Assembly (NCBI RefSeq): GCF_002160495.1
Contig: NZ_NFKR01000011.1
Span: 1-64,000 of the forward strand
Direction: 5' to 3'
DNA: 64,000 nt
DNA from: Erysipelatoclostridium sp. An173
GTDB taxonomy: Bacteria > Bacillota_I > Bacilli_A > Erysipelotrichales > Coprobacillaceae
Positions 40,898-47,446 of the stretch are shown here, one piece after another. The notes under the pieces are model-generated. The model made no database searches, was not told where the DNA came from, and saw nothing but the letters and a program-made list of their open reading frames with translations. Positions within the stretch are counted from its first letter, which is position 1. Every line of letters starts with the position of its first letter. The translations under genes were made by a program, and so were the position numbers.

Positions 40898-41788
40898 ATG
40901 GCAATAAAAAGTGTAAAAGCGACAATAAACGGACAGGAGTATACATTAACTCTTAATTCTGGAACTGGTAAGTATGAAGCTACAATTACAGCTCCGGCGA
41001 CTTCCAGCTTTAACAACAATGATGATCATTATTATCCAGTTGAAGTTAAAGTAACAGATATGGCTGATAATGTTACAACAAAAAATGATACTGATCCTAA
41101 TTTGGGAGATAATTTGAAATTAGTTGTAAAAGAAAAAGTTGCACCTATTATTGAGATTATTAGTCCTACGCAAGGGCAGTTAACACCACAAAATAAACCA
41201 CAAGTAACATTTAAAGTTACTGACAATGATTCCGGTGTAAGCTTAACATCTGTTAAGTTAAAAATTGATAACGTAGAAGTGTCAGGGTTACAAAATTCCA
41301 GCATTGAAGACGGATATCAGTTTACATATACACCTTCAGAACCGTTGGACGATGGTGAACATACTGTTACTGTTAATGCATCAGATAATGACGGAAACGC
41401 TGCTGAGCCTGAAACAGTTACATTTAATGTCTTGGCTACTGCACCAAATCTATCTGTTGATGCTCCAACGAACAATATTTGGACAAACAACACAACAGTT
41501 GCTTACAGTGGTACTACAGACGGGGCTAGTTTGACTGTTAAAATCAATAACGGGCAAGCACAAAGCGTTGACATTTCAGGAGGCTCATTTAGCGGAAACG
41601 TTACATTGACAAAGGAAGGTGCAAACACATTAACGTTTGTTGCTACTTCTGCAGCAGGTATCGAAACTACAGTTACTCGAACGGTTAACTTAGATACAAA
41701 ACCGCCTGTTATTACAGAAGTTAGTATCACTCCAAATCCAGTTGATGCCGGTAGCACATATGTTCTAGCGGTAAAAATTACGGATTAA
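40898..41788 (+). CDS. Tail protein with repeated bacterial Ig-like domains
   Basis: 296 aa. At least three Ig-like repeats can be seen: IIEIISPTQGQLTPQNKPQV, APNLSVDAPTNNIWTNNTTV and PPVITEVSITPNPVDAGSTY, each followed by VTVNASDNDG/TLTFVATSAAG-type strands. Such domains decorate tails and bind surface carbohydrate weakly. RBS AAAGGAG. Codon use is not unlike neighbours. Confidence 0.8.
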   Translation: MAIKSVKATINGQEYTLTLNSGTGKYEATITAPATSSFNNNDDHYYPVEVKVTDMADNVTTKNDTDPNLGDNLKLVVKEKVAPIIEIISPTQGQLTPQNKPQVTFKVTDNDSGVSLTSVKLKIDNVEVSGLQNSSIEDGYQFTYTPSEPLDDGEHTVTVNASDNDGNAAEPETVTFNVLATAPNLSVDAPTNNIWTNNTTVAYSGTTDGASLTVKINNGQAQSVDISGGSFSGNVTLTKEGANTLTFVATSAAGIETTVTRTVNLDTKPPVITEVSITPNPVDAGSTYVLAVKITD

Positions 41789-41790
41789 TT

Positions 41791-42108
41791 ATGGTTAATC
41801 GAGTAATAGCTAAAAATCCTCAATTCGAGGTTATTTTAGAATTAGATGAAAACGATGGACTATGGAAAGGCTCTATGCCTTCCGTAGCTATCGGTGAATA
41901 TTATGTTGATATATATGCATGGGATTTAGCAGGAAATCAAGCATATATGTCTAAAGCTTTATTTGTTGTAGATACGAACGGTATACATATAATGCCTTTA
42001 ATATCTAATTTTTATTGTCGTATCAAAGATAATTTTCATGTTCAAATGTATGAAAATACCAGATTTAATTTAAGCGTAAAGGATGTGTGCAAATGCAATG
42101 CAGTGTAG
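41791..42108 (+). CDS. Tail/fibre-associated Ig-like hypothetical protein
   Basis: 105 aa. EVILELDENDGLWKGSMPSV, GEYYVDIYAWDLAGNQAYM and a VVDTNGIH end of an Ig-like domain are seen. It starts 3 bases after the previous stop without a strong ribosome site, so reinitiation is likely. Function unknown beyond likely virion role. Confidence 0.55.
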   Translation: MVNRVIAKNPQFEVILELDENDGLWKGSMPSVAIGEYYVDIYAWDLAGNQAYMSKALFVVDTNGIHIMPLISNFYCRIKDNFHVQMYENTRFNLSVKDVCKCNAV

Positions 42109-42377
42109 ATAAATTAAAATTTTATAAGGGTGAAATTAGAAAAGTAACTCTAGAAGTTAAAAGCTGTCTAGATGAAGAATTCTCTATCCTAAGAGCAAAT
42201 GTAGAGATAAAACAATATGCTACAGTTGCATTAGAGATAACTCCGTCTATTAACGAACATGATATCATTTTTACAATTGATACGACAAAATTAGAAAAGG
42301 CAAAATATAAAGTTTACTGCGAGTATGTAATTGCTGATGAAACACTTATTGATGTCTTAGATTTGGAGGTAAGATAA
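42093..42377 (+). CDS. Hypothetical beta-rich tail-region protein
   Basis: 94 aa from ATG 42093 behind AAAGGATG; GTG 42087 possible. VDKLKFYKGEIRKVTLEVKS, SLRANVEI-like strands and ITPSINEHDIIFTIDTTKLE suggest an Ig-like sandwich. Overlaps its upstream neighbour by 16 bases. Confidence 0.55.
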   Translation: MQCSVDKLKFYKGEIRKVTLEVKSCLDEEFSILRANVEIKQYATVALEITPSINEHDIIFTIDTTKLEKAKYKVYCEYVIADETLIDVLDLEVR

Positions 42378-42557
42378 ATGGCACAAAGCGAATATCTAAT
42401 TCTAAATGTAGAATTAACTAAGAATATAGTTAATGTTAATGAAAATTTTATTATAAGAGTTTCTATCAACACATGGGATTTCTTAGCAAAAAATTACACG
42501 TGGCAATCACTTTACAACAATTACGAGAAATGGAGTGATCTAATAAATGGCAGTTGA
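42378..42557 (+). CDS. Hypothetical 59-aa tail-region protein
   Basis: Starts at the base after the preceding stop (GGAGGTAAGATAA upstream) and ends 11 bases inside the next gene. NVELTKNIVNVNENFIIRVS then ISTWDF-like INTWDFLAKNYTWQSLYNNY. The same short TWQSLYNNY-type end is seen in small phage proteins near fibres. Function unknown. Confidence 0.55.
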   Translation: MAQSEYLILNVELTKNIVNVNENFIIRVSINTWDFLAKNYTWQSLYNNYEKWSDLINGS

Positions 42558-42729
42558 GATTCCTACTAAATTAACTGTTCCAAAAGATATTGACATGTCA
42601 AATCCTGCGGATATTAGAGAAATCTGGAATGAAATACAGGTTATTGTACCGAAAATAAACGAAGTAATAGATGTATTATCAGAACATGATACATCTTTAA
42701 ATGATGCAGTATATTATCAGGAGGATTAA
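42547..42729 (+). CDS. Hypothetical 60-aa helical protein
   Basis: VPKDIDMSNPADIREIWNEI and VPKINEVIDVLSEHDTSLND form an amphipathic helix pair. GGAGTGATC site. It is the last gene before the first repeat-bearing leader and its end carries that leader's AGGAGG site. Possibly a chaperone or connector for the fibre tips; this is a guess from position. Confidence 0.5.
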   Translation: MAVEIPTKLTVPKDIDMSNPADIREIWNEIQVIVPKINEVIDVLSEHDTSLNDAVYYQED

Positions 42730-42731
42730 AT

Positions 42732-42866
42732 ATGATTGAGAAATTAAAACGCTCGGGTGCGTTGTACACACACACACACACACGGGTATACAAATTTATA
42801 CTATTAAAGAGGTACTTTTTAAGTGCCTTTTTAATTGTAAAAGAAAGTGTGGTGACAAGCATTTAG
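42732..42866 (+). CDS. Leader ORF 1 with (AC)9 repeat, upstream of fibre-tip genes
   Basis: 44 codons from ATG 42732 behind CAGGAGGATTAA. The protein starts MIEKLKRSGALYTHTHT and resembles leader ORF 2 (MIKSVKILSGG). Codons 12-17 are the (AC)9 tract. With nine units the frame stops at TAG 42864-42866, in the loop of a hairpin. With eight units the frame would end at TAG 42890-42892, overlapping the ATG of the fibre gene at 42885. With ten it would stop at TAA 42805-42807, just before a terminator-like hairpin. Likely a regulatory leader and not a functional protein. Confidence 0.65.
   Translation: MIEKLKRSGALYTHTHTRVYKFILLKRYFLSAFLIVKESVVTSI
42766..42783. repeat. (AC)9 dinucleotide microsatellite
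   Basis: Nine perfect AC units inside leader ORF 1. Dinucleotide runs of this length are unexpected in this genome and change by slippage, shifting the frame by two bases per unit. Typical of contingency loci. Confidence 0.9.
42811..42832 (+). terminator. Terminator-like hairpin inside leader 1
   Basis: GGTACTT (42811-42817) pairs with AAGTGCC (42821-42827, one G-T), loop TTT, followed by T5. Translation through it in two of three repeat states would prevent its folding. Confidence 0.6.
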
Positions 42867-42875
42867 ACTTGTCAC
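42852..42875 (+). promoter_or_regulatory. Hairpin abutting the ribosome site of fibre gene 1
   Basis: GTGACAAG and CTTGTCAC pair perfectly around an 8-base loop that contains the TAG of leader 1 (42864-42866). The stem ends directly before GGTGG, the ribosome site of the gene at 42885, so leader translation may open or close this site. Confidence 0.6.
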
Positions 42876-42884
42876 GGTGGTTAT

Positions 42885-43205
42885 ATGACTAGGCTTTACA
42901 ATAAAGAAGGAAATTTACTTCCAGAAAAATTTGTTCAATTAGGTACTAATCAAGGTACCTATACCATTGACAACCTGAATAAATACAAAGAAATTGTTGC
43001 TTTTGGCTGGGGATATGGATGGATTACAATTGGGAGATTAAATTTAACACTCATTCAAAATCCGCATTTTCCAACTGAATCTACAGTATATGAAGCAGGG
43101 GCTGCTGATGGTTATGAAATCTATTTTCAAAAAATGGGAGATAATCAAATTCGAGTTGGACACGGTGGAAATATTTCTAACATTGTTGTTGGTCTAGTCT
43201 ATTAA
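42885..43205 (+). CDS. Fibre-tip protein 1 (paralogue array)
   Basis: 106 aa. Begins MTRLYNKEGNLLP, matching the DKNGN-type start of the following paralogues, then a beta-rich, Gly/Asn-rich domain (IVAFGWGYGWITIGRLNLTL ... NQIRVGHGGNISNIVVGLVY) as expected for a receptor-binding head. RBS GGTGG only 4 bases before ATG and flanked by a hairpin, so translation is probably coupled to leader 1. Role as receptor-binding or decoration protein is inferred from position and composition. Confidence 0.7.
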   Translation: MTRLYNKEGNLLPEKFVQLGTNQGTYTIDNLNKYKEIVAFGWGYGWITIGRLNLTLIQNPHFPTESTVYEAGAADGYEIYFQKMGDNQIRVGHGGNISNIVVGLVY

Positions 43206-43225
43206 TTACAAGTTTAAATGCCTAC

Positions 43226-43576
43226 ATGGGTAGATTTACAGATAAAAATGGAAACAAAATATTAGCTGGGACTGTTTTATACGATGGCGATACTACCAGT
43301 GATTTTATTTTGAATGATGAATATGACAATTATGATTATATAGAAGTTATCTATCGTCCGCATCCTAGCTTAGGTCAGTGTAGTGATAAAATGATTACTT
43401 CAAAATCTGCTAGAATGCACTTAAGCAGTGCACAAACAATCAATGGCGTAACTACAATTTATCGCTGTCAAATGGATTTTGAAGGTAAAAATGTGCGATT
43501 GACAGGAACTAGTCAGGCTATAGGCGGAGCAAGTGCAGGAAATGAAGTAACTATATATAGAGTAATTGGTTATTAA
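43226..43576 (+). CDS. Fibre-tip protein 2 (paralogue array)
   Basis: 116 aa, start MGRFTDKNGNKILAGTVLYD, then a different beta-rich domain (YIEVIYRPHPSLGQCSDKMI, TTIYRCQMDFEGKNVRLTG). No ribosome site is visible; it lies 20 bases after fibre gene 1 in another frame, so reinitiation after gene 1 is likely. The shared N-terminus with divergent remainder is the pattern of exchangeable tips. Confidence 0.7.
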   Translation: MGRFTDKNGNKILAGTVLYDGDTTSDFILNDEYDNYDYIEVIYRPHPSLGQCSDKMITSKSARMHLSSAQTINGVTTIYRCQMDFEGKNVRLTGTSQAIGGASAGNEVTIYRVIGY

Positions 43577-43591
43577 AAGGCACTAAAAAAG

Positions 43592-43618
43592 ACCTCTCTA
43601 AAATAAAGAAAGAGAGGT
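43592..43618 (+). promoter_or_regulatory. Hairpin covering the ribosome site of leader 2
   Basis: ACCTCTCT (43592-43599) pairs perfectly with AGAGAGGT (43611-43618). The 3' arm is the AGAGAGG ribosome site of leader ORF 2, so the site is hidden when the hairpin forms. Confidence 0.6.
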
Positions 43619-43626
43619 AAAAAATA

Positions 43627-43674
43627 ATGATAAAATCAGTAAAAATTCTTTCGGGGGGGGGTACTGTTTACTAA
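43627..43674 (+). CDS. Leader ORF 2 with G9 tract, upstream of the second fibre-tip group
   Basis: 15 codons in the present state: MIKSVKILSGGG then TVY and stop TAA 43672-43674. AGAGAGG is 9 bases before ATG. With G8 the frame would run to TAG 43724-43726, in the loop of the next hairpin. With G10 it would run through the hairpin to TAA 43758-43760, overlapping the ATG of the fibre gene at 43753. The design repeats that of leader 1 with a different repeat type. Confidence 0.65.
   Translation: MIKSVKILSGGGTVY
43653..43661. repeat. G9 homopolymer tract
   Basis: Nine consecutive G in a genome of about 30 percent G+C, inside the start of leader ORF 2. Poly-G tracts of this length slip at high frequency and are the commonest contingency repeat in bacteria. 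Confidence 0.9.
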
Positions 43675-43710
43675 CACAGTATCTTATACCCCTGCTACTA
43701 ACCAAAGAGG

Positions 43711-43740
43711 AGGTGCAGCTAAATAGCTACACACCTTTTT
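43711..43740 (+). terminator. Terminator-like hairpin between leader 2 and fibre gene 3
   Basis: AGGTG-C-AGCT (43711-43720) pairs with AGCT-ACA-CACCT (43725-43736) with a small internal loop, followed by T4. The loop contains TAG 43724-43726, the G8-state stop. GGAGGTGGG and ATG 43753 follow. Confidence 0.6.
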
Positions 43741-43752
43741 GGAGGTGGGTAT

Positions 43753-44046
43753 ATGACTAAATTCAAAAATTCTACAAATCAAACGATACTAGAAACAGGT
43801 ACTACAACTTTATTTTATCAAGATGCTAGTACATTATCTCAAGCAGTTACTTTAGAAAAAGAAGTAGAAAATATTATATTTTCACTAAGAGGAACTGCAA
43901 CAAATCCACGTGATCAAATAGATAGATATTATGCCCAGCTTAACTGGAACAACGATCCTAAGACTGTTTGTTTTATCGCTAAAGGCAGTGGATTTGTAAA
44001 TGGCCACGCTATGCCGTTGGATTTTATAGTTAAATATAAGAATTAG
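43753..44046 (+). CDS. Fibre-tip protein 3 (paralogue array)
   Basis: 97 aa, start MTKFKNSTNQTILETGTTTL, then beta-rich domain (EVENIIFSLRGTATNPRDQI, CFIAKGSGFVNGHAMPLDFI). GGAGG 7 bases before ATG. It ends in TAG 44044-44046, after which the same frame stays open through 8 sense codons into fibre gene 4. Confidence 0.7.
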   Translation: MTKFKNSTNQTILETGTTTLFYQDASTLSQAVTLEKEVENIIFSLRGTATNPRDQIDRYYAQLNWNNDPKTVCFIAKGSGFVNGHAMPLDFIVKYKN

Positions 44047-44070
44047 TCATATAAGCTATTTGCTAAAAAT

Positions 44071-44388
44071 ATGAGCAAATTTAGAGATAAAAATGGAAAC
44101 GTTTTGTTAGATACGGTTAGACTTCTTCTTTATAAGAAGAAAGTTAATAATGTTCAATACGATACTTTTGAAACTGGGTTATACGCTTATGGAAGCTATG
44201 CTACAGGAGCACCGACGGATTGGGCAGGTACAGTATTGAATATTTACAAACCAACCGAGTTTAGAAATGATAGTGATAATGATACTTCTATTTTTAAAAT
44301 CGCATTCGATCGAACCGGGATTTATGCAATGCGATTTAATGAAGAAGGAGTATCACAAACCAGCTGGGTTCAAATCGTTTCCTTTTAG
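44071..44388 (+). CDS. Fibre-tip protein 4 (paralogue array)
   Basis: 105 aa, start MSKFRDKNGNVLLDTVRLLL, then a Tyr/Gly-rich domain (YDTFETGLYAYGSYATGAPT). No ribosome site; in frame with fibre gene 3 across a single TAG, so it may be made by reinitiation or by amber read-through as a two-domain fusion. Confidence 0.7.
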   Translation: MSKFRDKNGNVLLDTVRLLLYKKKVNNVQYDTFETGLYAYGSYATGAPTDWAGTVLNIYKPTEFRNDSDNDTSIFKIAFDRTGIYAMRFNEEGVSQTSWVQIVSF

Positions 44389-44407
44389 TGTTAGTAAATG
44401 GGCGATT

Positions 44408-44764
44408 ATGCCAAATACAAATGGAAAATTAGTAGATAAAAATGGAAATGAAATTTTTCCTATTGAACGTGGCACTGTAGAAAGTGCGGTTGGATCAATT
44501 ACATATGTAAAACGTGGGAAAATTGTAATATATACAATAGATTTTGTAACTTCATCTATAAGCGCAGCAACAAGTGAATTAGCTACTGCCCCATATTTTA
44601 ATAAAAATATGGAATTTGAAGGTGGAGCAATATTAAGAGTAGCTAACACACCAGTTGGATACGCTTGTTGTTCAGTTACAGAGGAAGGTAGAATAAAAGC
44701 AATACACTCTGCATATGATAATCAGGTTCAATTTATCGGCAGTGTAACAGTCATATTAGAGTAA
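44408..44764 (+). CDS. Fibre-tip protein 5 (paralogue array)
   Basis: 118 aa, start MPNTNGKLVDKNGNEIFPIE, then a domain with SAVGSITYVKRGKIVIYTID, a Thr/Ser/Ala-rich patch and VQFIGSVTVILE. The frame is already open from 44267 within gene 4, so a +1 shift near TCC-TTT-TAG (44381-44388) could also fuse it to gene 4. No clear ribosome site. A terminator follows. Confidence 0.7.
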   Translation: MPNTNGKLVDKNGNEIFPIERGTVESAVGSITYVKRGKIVIYTIDFVTSSISAATSELATAPYFNKNMEFEGGAILRVANTPVGYACCSVTEEGRIKAIHSAYDNQVQFIGSVTVILE

Positions 44765-44789
44765 AGGCATCTAAAAAATGCCTTTTTTT
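44763..44789 (+). terminator. Terminator after the fibre-tip array
   Basis: AAAGGCAT (44763-44770) pairs with ATGCCTTT (44778-44785), T run to 44789. It separates the fibre group from the lysis genes. Confidence 0.75.
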
Positions 44790-44811
44790 ATATTATATGA
44801 AGGTGAGGAAA

Positions 44812-45291
44812 ATGAAAAAAATGGTCTTAAATAATTTGAATTATATGGATGCTTATAATGCGATAGTTGGAGGCATTATTGCTTTTTTTAGTTTTATTTT
44901 TGGTGAGCACTGGTTGTTATTTGCGGTATTTTTACTTCTAAATGTAATCGACTGGATTACCGGGTGGATGAAATCACGGATTGCTAAACAAGAAAATAGT
45001 GTAAAAGGATGGCAGGGTGTCCTAAAAAAAATTGGATACTGGCTAATGATCATGGTTTCTTTTGCGTTATCTGCGATTTTTATTGAATTAGGAGATACGT
45101 TAGGAATTGATCTAGGTGTGACAACGCTATTAGGATGGTTTGTTTTAGCAAGTTTGCTGGTCAATGAAGCAAGAAGTATTGTTGAAAATTTTGTTGAAGC
45201 TGGGTTTAATGTACCAGCTATTTTGATAAATGGTTTAGAAGTAGCAGACAAAATTATTAATAAAGAAAACGAAAATGAGGAGGAAGAATAA
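44812..45291 (+). CDS. Phage holin (holin_4 / TcdE-like family)
   Basis: 159 aa. Three to four membrane segments (GGIIAFFSFIFGEHWLLFAV, DWITGWMKSR motif after the second, WLMIMVSFALSAIFIEL, TLLGWFVLASLLVNEARSIV) and an acidic tail. The FLLLNVIDWITGWMKS plus ENxxxGWxG segments are typical of the toxin-secretion/phage-lysis holin family. ATG 44812 follows AAGGTGAGG; ATG 44797 is an alternative. Makes the membrane hole that lets out or activates the endolysin. Confidence 0.9.
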   Translation: MKKMVLNNLNYMDAYNAIVGGIIAFFSFIFGEHWLLFAVFLLLNVIDWITGWMKSRIAKQENSVKGWQGVLKKIGYWLMIMVSFALSAIFIELGDTLGIDLGVTTLLGWFVLASLLVNEARSIVENFVEAGFNVPAILINGLEVADKIINKENENEEEE

Positions 45292-45292
45292 T

Positions 45293-46276
45293 ATGAAATT
45301 CGGGATTAATTGTGGACATACAAAATCAGGACCAGGTAGTGGGGCAGTTGGACGTATTGTTGAAAGTGACGAAACAAGAAATGTTGGATATAAATTAATG
45401 GATAAATTTAGAGCAAATGGGCATACAGTTGTAGATTGTACAATTAATAGTGCTAGTTCTCAAAATGCTTATCTATCTCAAGCTGTAAATTTAGCAAATC
45501 GACAGGATTTAGATTATTTTATTAGTATTCATTTCAATGCTGGAGGCGGACGAGGTGTAGAAACTTATACATACGAAGGACGTCAATTTGCAGATGCGCT
45601 AGAAACTTGTGCGAATATTGCAGCTTTAGGTTTCAGAAATAGAGGTGTTAAAGCAGGTACAGGTCTTTATGTTATTAGAAAAACAAAAGCAAAATCAATG
45701 CTGATCGAAGTTTGTTTTGTTGATACAGATGATGCAAATTATTATTTAACAGTAGGTGCTGATGCTGTTGCACAAGCAATTTATAATGCAGTAGTTGATG
45801 TTAATAACGGTACTGCGAGCGAGGGAAATACAGCTGTAGATAATGTAAATAATGGAGTAGCAAATGCTTCTAAAGATATTATCAAAGCAGGACAGCAACA
45901 TTCAATTAATTTCACTGGTCGAAGTATTGCAGTGGATGGTATTTACGGTACTAACACAAAGAAAAATGGTATCCGTTGTGTTCAAAATGCTTGCAATTTA
46001 GATTATGGAAGTGGATTAGCAGTAGATGGTGCTTATGGAACTAAAACAAAAACAGCTTTAGGTTCTCATTATGTAAAAAAAGGTGAAACTCAATATATGG
46101 TCACTGCGGTTGAAATTTTATTAATGTTAAGAGGTTATAACCCAAACGGTGTCGAATGTCCTGGTATCTTTGCTAGTGGATTAGAGACTGCTGTTAGACA
46201 ATATCAAAAAGATGCAGGGTTGAAAGTTGATGGTATTGCCGGTAAAAACACAATTAAATCATTAATGAATATTTAA
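45293..46276 (+). CDS. Endolysin: amidase_3 with C-terminal peptidoglycan-binding domains
   Basis: 327 aa from ATG 45293 (AGGAGGAAG 8 bases upstream). N-terminal zinc amidase: INCGHTKSGPGSGAVGRIVE (first His), ISIHFNAGGG (second His), SMLIEVCFVDTDDANYY (catalytic Glu). C-terminal half has two peptidoglycan-binding type repeats: VDGIYGTNTKKNGIRCVQNA and AVRQYQKDAGLKVDGIAGKN. Hydrolyses MurNAc-L-Ala bonds at lysis. No signal peptide, so it depends on the holin. Confidence 0.93.
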   Translation: MKFGINCGHTKSGPGSGAVGRIVESDETRNVGYKLMDKFRANGHTVVDCTINSASSQNAYLSQAVNLANRQDLDYFISIHFNAGGGRGVETYTYEGRQFADALETCANIAALGFRNRGVKAGTGLYVIRKTKAKSMLIEVCFVDTDDANYYLTVGADAVAQAIYNAVVDVNNGTASEGNTAVDNVNNGVANASKDIIKAGQQHSINFTGRSIAVDGIYGTNTKKNGIRCVQNACNLDYGSGLAVDGAYGTKTKTALGSHYVKKGETQYMVTAVEILLMLRGYNPNGVECPGIFASGLETAVRQYQKDAGLKVDGIAGKNTIKSLMNI

Positions 46277-46283
46277 TATTATT

Positions 46284-46565
46284 ATGAAAAAATCAAATAT
46301 TAAAAGTTTTCTCAAAATATTTATTTGTATTTCATTGTTAGCTAATTTATTTTTTGCTATTCGTTTGGTTCAAGTAGAAAAAAATTACAATAGCAATATT
46401 TCTGCAAAACAAGAGGAAATAAACGAATTAAAAAAAGATAAAAAAAGATTAGAAAGTAACAATGATACATTATTAGATGATAATGATATTTTTAAGGAAC
46501 AATACAAAAAATACTTTGAACTCTGCGAAGAACTAGAAAATCAGATGGGCGTTTACTATGAATGA
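46284..46565 (+). CDS. Membrane-anchored coiled-coil protein in the lysis cassette
   Basis: 93 aa. One N-terminal membrane segment (FLKIFICISLLANLFFAIRL) and a long coiled coil (QEEINELKKDKKRLESNNDT). By plan it resembles Rz/spanin i-subunits, but Gram-positive hosts have no outer membrane, so a structural or lysis-timing role is more likely. Weak ribosome site. Confidence 0.55.
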   Translation: MKKSNIKSFLKIFICISLLANLFFAIRLVQVEKNYNSNISAKQEEINELKKDKKRLESNNDTLLDDNDIFKEQYKKYFELCEELENQMGVYYE

Positions 46566-46731
46566 TACAGTTTATTTAAAACGAGGTGCACAAGATATCT
46601 ACGGTAATTATTTAAATATCAGATTAGAATATTTTATAAGACACCGTGGCGATATATACAGTGTAATTTCAAACGGTTATTGTGATATTGTCATAAATAA
46701 TAAATATATAAAAAAATTTCCTAGAGCTTAA
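46558..46731 (+). CDS. Hypothetical 57-aa protein (XkdX-like position)
   Basis: DTVYLKRGAQDIYGNYLNIR and IRHRGDIYSVISNGYCDIVI. Starts 8 bases before the previous stop and ends within a terminator stem. Small beta-rich protein of unknown function at the end of the late operon. Confidence 0.5.
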   Translation: MNDTVYLKRGAQDIYGNYLNIRLEYFIRHRGDIYSVISNGYCDIVINNKYIKKFPRA

Positions 46732-46747
46732 TGCTCTAGGATTTTTT
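46720..46747. terminator. Late-operon terminator (bidirectional)
   Basis: CCTAGAGC (46720-46727) pairs perfectly with GCTCTAGG (46733-46740), then T7. It overlaps the ends of the late operon and the convergent gene at 46728. Confidence 0.85.
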
Positions 46748-47024
46748 TATTATAATAATCGATATCTGTTATTTTAATAATGGTATCTAAAACTTCATCT
46801 TCATCTTCTTTTTTTTCTAGAATTTCCCAAATATAATTGATCCATTGATTATCAGCGATTGGATAACTGTAACTTCCTTCTTCAGGTTCGATATATTGAG
46901 CTCCGTCCCAAACATCATTGAAGGTACAAACATCTCCAACTTCTAAATCTGGAAGATTAGTTTTATATATATCATAATCTTCATTTTTCATTATTTCATA
47001 TGCTTTTTCAACTGTCTTATTCAT
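46728..47024 (-). CDS. Hypothetical acidic protein, lysogenic-conversion candidate
   Basis: 98 aa, highly acidic (Asp/Glu rich), EKAYEIMKNEDYDIYKTNLP, DLEVGDVCTFNDVWDGAQYI, WINYIWEILEKKEDEDEVLD. The acidic, DNA-mimic-like charge and its reverse position at the prophage edge suggest a conversion or anti-defence gene, but no family is recognised. AAAGAGAGGT site. Confidence 0.6.
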   Translation of the reverse strand: MNKTVEKAYEIMKNEDYDIYKTNLPDLEVGDVCTFNDVWDGAQYIEPEEGSYSYPIADNQWINYIWEILEKKEDEDEVLDTIIKITDIDYYNKKILEH

Positions 47025-47127
47025 TATTTTTTACCTCTCTTTATTATATTTTATACTATGCGGTTAAATTTATAAATAGTGTTTTAAATGTTGCGCTTCA
47101 TTTTGCTTAATTTTTTTCTTTCTTAAA

Positions 47128-47385
47128 TTAAAATTCAACAAAATTATTTCTTTTGCTATTCCAATATTTGCTCATTCCATTAGTAGTATAGTAAGCACGT
47201 CTCTTACCATAACCGCTCCACAATTTGAATTCAAAATTATATGTATTATCTATATCATAATAATTTCTTACTGAGGCTTCACGTTTAATGCAAGCCCACG
47301 CCATTTTCAAACCCGTTGAAATATTTACTTTAAATTTTCTAACACATTGCCATGCAATTTTAAATAATTTACTTCTGTTTAACAT
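47128..47385 (-). CDS. Hypothetical basic protein with AW-C motif repeats
   Basis: 85 aa. LFKIAWQCVRKFKVNISTGL and KMAWACIKREASVRNYYDID contain two AW-C helices of a kind common in plasmid and phage accessory proteins. Basic, Tyr-rich C-terminus. Strong own promoter. Function unknown. Confidence 0.55.
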   Translation of the reverse strand: MLNRSKLFKIAWQCVRKFKVNISTGLKMAWACIKREASVRNYYDIDNTYNFEFKLWSGYGKRRAYYTTNGMSKYWNSKRNNFVEF

Positions 47386-47446
47386 TTTTCTTATCTCCTT
47401 TACTTTTTTTGTTTTTCTGTTCTACCTATCCCTACCTTACAACTAT

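Noticed and set aside
43577-43752. Leader 2 and its surroundings as a plain terminator gap
   Set aside because: A good ribosome site and start codon are followed by G9, and the frame outcomes match those of leader 1 precisely, so a simple gap does not explain it.
44267-44407. Upstream extension of fibre gene 5 to ATG 44267
   Set aside because: The extension overlaps fibre gene 4 out of frame and reads as non-coding; the DKNGN motif starts after ATG 44408. It is kept only as a possible frameshift entry.
42732-44764. Diversity-generating retroelement at the fibre genes
   Set aside because: No reverse transcriptase, template repeat or adenine-biased variable region is seen in the window.
46284-46565. 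A true Rz-type spanin
   Set aside because: The coiled-coil single-span plan fits, but Gram-positive hosts have no outer membrane and no outer spanin partner is present, so only a descriptive name is given.
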